Assembly (NCBI GenBank): GCA_023399375.1
Contig: JAEWPX010000098.1
Coordinates: forward strand, 1 to 9,662
Source: Pseudomonadota bacterium
GTDB lineage: Bacteria > Desulfobacterota > Desulfovibrionia > Desulfovibrionales > Desulfovibrionaceae
DNA length: 9,662 nucleotides
Direction: 5' to 3'
Shown here: one piece after another, positions 6,848 to 9,662 of the stretch
Layout: every line of letters starts with the position of its first letter
Position numbering within the stretch: position 1 is the first letter of the stretch
Translations under genes and position numbers: made by a program
Notes under the pieces: model-generated
Database searches by the model: none
Told to the model about the DNA's origin: nothing
Seen by the model: the letters and a program-made list of their open reading frames with translations, nothing else

Positions 6848-6876
6848 GATATCCCAAAGCCTGTCCCGATTGTCAA
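6848..6876 (-). promoter_or_regulatory. Predicted promoter of the lipoprotein gene with GGGATATCCC palindrome
   Basis: On the minus strand a perfect -35 TTGACA (6876-6871) is followed after 17 nt by GATATC (6853-6848), a weak -10. That -10 is the core of a perfect 10-bp palindrome GGGATATCCC (6846-6855). The palindrome could be an operator overlying the -10. The -35 is firmer than the -10. Confidence 0.45.
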
Positions 6877-6898
6877 ACCGCAGACGGCCTGCTACGAA
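6870..6898 (+). promoter_or_regulatory. Predicted promoter of the LysM gene
   Basis: TTGTCA (6870-6875), a 17-nt spacer ending in TGC, then TACGAA (6893-6898). Its -35 shares five bases with the -35 of the divergent lipoprotein promoter, so the two RNA polymerase sites overlap. Transcription would start about 25 nt before the ATG. Confidence 0.55.
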
Positions 6899-6931
6899 AA
6901 AGCTACCCTCAACGCAAACCGGAGGATCGCC

Positions 6932-7474
6932 ATGTTCCGGCGCGCGCTGCCTTTCCTGGCCGCAGCTCTAGCGGCCGCCGCAGCCCAGGCCCAGGACATC
7001 GCCCACGTCGCCCGGCCCGGCGACACGCCCGTGCGTCTGTCCAAGACCTATCAGGTTTCCGTGGCCGCCATCCTGGCCCGCAACAAGGGCCTCGACCCCT
7101 GCCGCATCAAGGTCGGCGACGTGATCCTGGTGCCCCGGCCGGGCGAGGAAGCGCCGCCGGGCGCAAGCGATGCGATGCTGCCGGCCAAGCCCCCGACCGC
7201 TCCGACCGCCGCACCCGTCCCGCTGCCCGACGAGGAGCCGGCCGGCGTGCGCTACGTCGTCATCCCCGGCGACAACCCGGCGGCCATCGCCGAGCGTTTC
7301 GGCATTGCGCTCGAAACCCTCTCCCGGGCCAACCCGGACCTCGACCCCAAAAAACTCGCCGTGGGCCGCGTGCTCGCCATTCCCCCAAGCGAAGCCTGCC
7401 CTCCGCCGCCCGTGCCCGTCAACCGCCCCGGCGAACAAACGACGGGCGCGCCCCTGGCCACCGATTTTCAGTGA
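6932..7474 (+). CDS. Secreted protein with two LysM domains
   Basis: 180 aa. The signal peptide MFRRALPFLAAALAAAAAQA is probably cut after AQA (residue 20). Two LysM peptidoglycan-binding modules follow: residues 25-69 (HVARPGDTPVRLSKTYQVS..., N51, ending VGDVILVPR) and 107-152 (RYVVIPGDNPAAIAERFGI..., N134, ending VGRVLAIPP). A Pro/Ala-rich linker (70-105) joins them, and a short Pro-rich tail ends the protein. No hydrolase, peptidase or transglycosylase domain is present, so it is a binding-only protein, likely periplasmic and wall-associated. GGAGG at 6921-6925 lies 6 nt before the ATG. The frame is open far upstream, but the signal peptide, SD and promoter fix this start. Single cysteines at 57 and 156, one per module region, could form a disulfide. 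Confidence 0.88.
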   Translation: MFRRALPFLAAALAAAAAQAQDIAHVARPGDTPVRLSKTYQVSVAAILARNKGLDPCRIKVGDVILVPRPGEEAPPGASDAMLPAKPPTAPTAAPVPLPDEEPAGVRYVVIPGDNPAAIAERFGIALETLSRANPDLDPKKLAVGRVLAIPPSEACPPPPVPVNRPGEQTTGAPLATDFQ

Positions 7475-7479
7475 CCGGG

Positions 7480-7508
7480 GACGCGCCCGCGCGTCATTTG
7501 TCTCTTTT
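7480..7508 (+). terminator. Terminator after the LysM gene
   Basis: GACGCG-CCCG-CGCGTC (7480-7495) is a 6-bp stem with a tetraloop starting 5 nt after the stop codon. It is followed by the T-rich tail ATTTGTCTCTTTT (7496-7508). It sits in the 43-nt gap between convergent genes. Confidence 0.6.
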
Positions 7509-7517
7509 CCGGAAACT

Positions 7518-8576
7518 TCAGCCGCGCACGCGCACCGCCGCCAGGGCCGGTTCGCCCTGCCGCTCCGGCTCGACGGGCTCCGCTTCCGCCTTCTTGAAAC
7601 GGTCCGCGAAACGGCCGGCCATGATCGAGCACACGAAAAGCTGCAACTGGTGGTAAAACATGATCGGCATCACGATCATGCCGAGAGCCGGATTCGCGCC
7701 GAAAAGCAGCCGCGCCATGGGCACGCCCGAAGCCAGCGTCTTCTTCGAGCCGCAAAAGATCGCCGTGATGCGGTCCTCCATGGAAAACCCGAGCCACTTC
7801 GAAACCTTGGACGAGAGGACAAGCGCCATGGCCAGAAAGATCGCCGCGCCGCCCATGGTCATGGCGATCACCTCGATGCCGTTGTTGGTCCAAAGGCCCG
7901 ATTTGACCGAGTCGCAAAACGAGCCGTACACCAGCATCAAAATCACCAGCTTGTCGAACGCATTGATGAACTTCTTGTGCCGCGCGGCCAGGTTGCCGAA
8001 AAGCGGGCGCAACACCTGTCCGAGTACGAACGGCAGAAAGAGCATGGTGGCGATGTTGACCACCGACTTGCCGAACGACATGCCGCCCGAACCCTGCATG
8101 TCGATGACCAGACCCACGATGGCGGGCGTGAGCAGGATGCCGAGCAGGCTCGACAAGGTGGCGTTGAAAATCGCCGCCGGCACGTTGCCCTTGCCGATGG
8201 CCGTCATGGCGACCGAGGACTGGATCGTCGAGGGCAAGGCGCACAGGTACAAAAACCCGAGCATCAGCCCCTCGGGAATAATCCCGCCGAACACGGCCTT
8301 GAATGGAATGAAAAGCAGCGGAAACGCCACGAACGTCAGCGACTGCACGAGCAGATGCAGCTTCCAGCGGGACATGCCCTCGCGCAGGCTGCGCGTGGAA
8401 AGCGCCAGGCCGTGCAGGAAAAATACCGCGAAGATGCCCGCGTCCGAAACCGTCTCCGCATGCATCGTTCCGCCCGTGGAACCGAACTCCGGAAAAAGCG
8501 TGGCCAAAGCCACCGCCGTGATCATCCCCGCCAGAAACCAATCCTTCGCCATCTTGCGCAACAGCTTGCCCACCAT
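7518..8576 (-). CDS. yfeH: Bile acid:sodium symporter family transporter, YfeH type
   Basis: 352 aa with about ten membrane helices. Diagnostic segments match what I know of E. coli YfeH: FFLHGLALSTRSLREG near residue 55, WKLHLLVQSLTFVAFPLL, GFLYLCALPSTIQSSVAMT (about 107-125), GNVPAAIFNATLSSLLGI, TMLFLPFVLGQVLRPL, and ITAIFCGSKKTLASGVPMA (about 272-290), then MPIMFYHQLQLFVCSIMA. The length fits, with a short charged tail EAEPVEPERQGEP. The start ATG 8576 is preceded by GGGGAG (8583-8588) at 6-nt spacing; an upstream in-frame extension lacks these features. The fold is that of SBF/ASBT carriers, cation-coupled uptake or efflux of an organic anion in the inner membrane, but the substrate of YfeH proteins is not established. 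It is divergent from an AraC-type regulator that is its likely controller. Confidence 0.9.
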   Translation of the reverse strand: MVGKLLRKMAKDWFLAGMITAVALATLFPEFGSTGGTMHAETVSDAGIFAVFFLHGLALSTRSLREGMSRWKLHLLVQSLTFVAFPLLFIPFKAVFGGIIPEGLMLGFLYLCALPSTIQSSVAMTAIGKGNVPAAIFNATLSSLLGILLTPAIVGLVIDMQGSGGMSFGKSVVNIATMLFLPFVLGQVLRPLFGNLAARHKKFINAFDKLVILMLVYGSFCDSVKSGLWTNNGIEVIAMTMGGAAIFLAMALVLSSKVSKWLGFSMEDRITAIFCGSKKTLASGVPMARLLFGANPALGMIVMPIMFYHQLQLFVCSIMAGRFADRFKKAEAEPVEPERQGEPALAAVRVRG

Positions 8577-8673
8577 GTCCGTCTCCCCGGCCGCCCGGCC
8601 GCCTGATGTTGCGGCGCATCGCCATGCATCCGCGCCTGAGACGTACCTAAACATGGACAGACCCGCCGTCTCA

Positions 8674-8696
8674 CGCTAAATTGACAACATATAGCG
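8674..8696. promoter_or_regulatory. Imperfect inverted repeat, candidate AraC-type operator
   Basis: CGCTAAAT (8674-8681) and ATATAGCG (8689-8696) are complementary at 7 of 8 positions around TGACAAC. The flanks continue with TCTC (8669-8672) and GAGA (8696-8699), giving a one-base-offset extension. It is an AT-rich island in GC-rich DNA, ends 10 nt before the regulator start codon, and lies between divergent regulator and transporter genes. No good -10/-35 pair is visible for the transporter, which fits an activator-dependent promoter. Confidence 0.5.
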
Positions 8697-8706
8697 AGAA
8701 ACGGAC

Positions 8707-9480
8707 ATGGCGACACTGCGCACCCTGCCCCCCCTGGAAACGCTGCCCCGGCTGGTCTTCCCGCGCAGCGAAACCCTGGCCGCGGACTCCACCTCCCCCG
8801 CCCACAGCCATCCCTTCGGCCAGCTCTCCTTCGCCGGCGACGGCGTGCTGCTCGTGCGCACCGAAACCGGCAGCCACGTCGCCCCGCCGCAACGCGCCGT
8901 CTGGGTGCCGCCCGGCATGCGCCACGCCGTCGCCGCAACGCGCCGCGCCGAAATGCGCAGCCTCTACATCCGCGCCGACCAGGACGTCTTCTCGCCGCCC
9001 CGCTGCCTCGTGCTCTCCGTCACGCCGCTGGTCCGGGAAATCCTCCTCGCCGTGACCGCCCTCCCGGCCGCCTACGACGAGAGCGGCCCCCCCGGCCGCC
9101 TCGTGGCCGTGCTCCTCGATCAGCTCGCCACACTGCCCGAAGCCGCCTACAGCCTGCCCTGGCCCCAGGACCCGCGCCTGGCCGCCATCTGCCAAACCCT
9201 CACCGACAGTCCCGACGACAACCGCACCGCCAAAGACTTCGCCAAAAACGCCGGCATGACCGAACGGACCCTCGGCCGCCTCTTCCAAGCCCAAACCGGC
9301 CTCACCTTCGGCGGCTGGCGACGACGGTCGCGACTGCTCACCGCCCTGTCGCTGCTCGAATCCGGCAAAAACGTCACCGCCACCGCCATCGAATGCGGCT
9401 ACGACTCGACCTCGGCGTTCATCGCCGCCTTCCACGACGCGTTCGGCATCACGCCCGGGGCGTTCGTGCGGGAAGGGTGA
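8707..9480 (+). CDS. AraC-family transcriptional regulator with cupin domain
   Basis: 257 aa. The N-terminal cupin sensor domain shows HSHPFGQLSFAGDG (H33, H35, Q39) and the PPQRAVWVPPGMRHAV segment (60-75, H73), the pattern of NimR/YdeC-like AraC regulators. The C-terminus has two helix-turn-helix motifs: AKDFAKNAGMTERTLGRLFQ (175-194) and ATAIECGYDSTSAFIAAFHD (225-244) followed by AFGITPGAF, the family signature. The ATG at 8707 has only a weak GAGAA upstream, and no earlier start is available. It diverges from the YfeH-type transporter gene, an arrangement in which regulators of this subfamily usually control the neighbouring exporter and themselves; the ligand is unknown. Transporter control is inference from layout. 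Confidence 0.9.
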   Translation: MATLRTLPPLETLPRLVFPRSETLAADSTSPAHSHPFGQLSFAGDGVLLVRTETGSHVAPPQRAVWVPPGMRHAVAATRRAEMRSLYIRADQDVFSPPRCLVLSVTPLVREILLAVTALPAAYDESGPPGRLVAVLLDQLATLPEAAYSLPWPQDPRLAAICQTLTDSPDDNRTAKDFAKNAGMTERTLGRLFQAQTGLTFGGWRRRSRLLTALSLLESGKNVTATAIECGYDSTSAFIAAFHDAFGITPGAFVREG

Positions 9481-9519
9481 AAGGGAGAAAAAGGCGAAGA
9501 GTGAAGATGCCTCCGGCGG

Positions 9520-9544
9520 CCAGGAGGGGATGATCCCCTCCTGG
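9520..9544. repeat. Strong 25-bp palindromic hairpin, likely dispersed intergenic repeat
   Basis: CCAGGAGGGGAT (9520-9531) and ATCCCCTCCTGG (9533-9544) are exact complements around a single G. The element is preceded by GCCTCCGGCGG and followed by ACCTCCCCGGCGGGG, itself a small CCCC/GGGG hairpin. From memory, 'GCCTCCGGCGGCC + stem' elements recur between genes in Desulfovibrio-type genomes; this was not checked. No T-run follows on the plus strand, so as a terminator for the regulator gene it would be atypical. Confidence 0.65.
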
Positions 9545-9626
9545 ACCTCCCCGGCGGGGGATGGGTAAGCGGGAGGGAGGACGGTCATTGGGCGGGGCGT
9601 CGGGGTCTGTGGTCGCGGAAATGAGG

Positions 9627-9662
9627 CTGCCGTGCAGGCCGCAAAGCCGGCCAGCACGGCAG
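9627..9662. repeat. 15-bp near-perfect hairpin at the window edge
   Basis: CTGCCGTGCAGGCCG (9627-9641) and CGGCCAGCACGGCAG (9648-9662) pair at 14 of 15 positions (one A-A mismatch) around the loop CAAAGC. The right arm ends at the last base of the window, so the full extent is unknown. It may mark the 3' end of a gene to the right. Confidence 0.6.

Larger units (their letters stand above)
9481..9662. other. Intergenic end region, no gene assigned
   Basis: After the regulator stop there is a purine-rich stretch (9481-9507), then two hairpins listed separately. Several frames are open to the edge on both strands, but they are Arg/Pro-rich, have no SD sequence and run through the hairpins. A minus-strand gene entering from the right could end here (for example at the TGA complement at 9585-9587), but 26 codons are too few to judge. 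Confidence 0.5.

Noticed and set aside
8577..8654. 26-residue N-terminal extension of the YfeH-type transporter
   Set aside because: The internal ATG at 8576 has a strong GGGGAG at ideal spacing and matches the family N-terminus; the extension is polar and unrelated.
8681..8686. TTGACA upstream of the AraC gene as a -35 box
   Set aside because: A -10 at normal spacing would lie over the start codon and is not AT-rich; the hexamer is better explained as part of the inverted repeat.
8671..9657. 328-codon minus-strand frame across the AraC gene
   Set aside because: Gly/Glu-rich shadow; the plus strand encodes an intact AraC regulator, and this frame runs through the intergenic palindrome.
9551..9662. 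Plus-strand ORF from ATG at about 9561 running off the right edge
   Set aside because: Arg/Gly-rich, no ribosome-binding site, spans the edge hairpin; too short to support.

Overview
The window is very GC-rich, densely packed bacterial chromosome with nine genes (one cut by the left edge) and one candidate small gene. The architecture suggests a deltaproteobacterium of the Desulfovibrio / Solidesulfovibrio type. The reasons are the high-GC codon use, a soluble PAS histidine kinase with a Cys-rich PAS core, and a GC-rich intergenic hairpin of a kind I recall from those genomes. This placement is inference; no marker gene is present. I see no tRNA, rRNA, CRISPR array, transposase or integrase.

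Left third (1-2982, minus strand): a four-gene DUF58 / DUF4381-like / BatA / BatB operon. Its genes are chained by stop-start overlaps of 8, 7 and 4 nt, and a good candidate promoter lies just upstream of the first gene. These families normally accompany a MoxR AAA+ ATPase and build an envelope-associated VWA module. No moxR lies directly upstream; that side is occupied by an unrelated FUSC-family membrane protein gene (3070-4155, minus).

Centre (4156-6109): a 261-nt divergent intergenic region carries an inverted repeat, a promoter-like element and a candidate 30-codon ORF. The ORF's stop codon overlaps the start of a soluble sensor histidine kinase (degenerate receiver-like domain, Cys-rich PAS, HisKA, HATPase). 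The kinase gene is followed by a short T-tailed hairpin and then by a second, longer hairpin serving the convergent lipoprotein gene.

Right half (6110-9662): a TPR-like lipoprotein gene and a secreted double-LysM protein gene diverge from overlapping -35 elements. They are probably two cell-envelope proteins under linked control. Next comes a YfeH-type bile acid:sodium symporter family transporter (minus), divergent from an AraC-family regulator (plus). An AT-rich imperfect inverted repeat between them is the obvious candidate operator. The last 180 bases are non-coding as far as I can tell and hold two strong hairpins, the second cut off by the window edge.

The three best promoter candidates (upstream of the DUF58 operon, the kinase region and the LysM gene) share one layout: TTGNNN, 17 nt, then a -10 beginning TA and directly preceded by TGC. 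The least explained elements are the coupled small ORF, the pseudo-receiver/Cys-PAS kinase and the hairpins at the right end.
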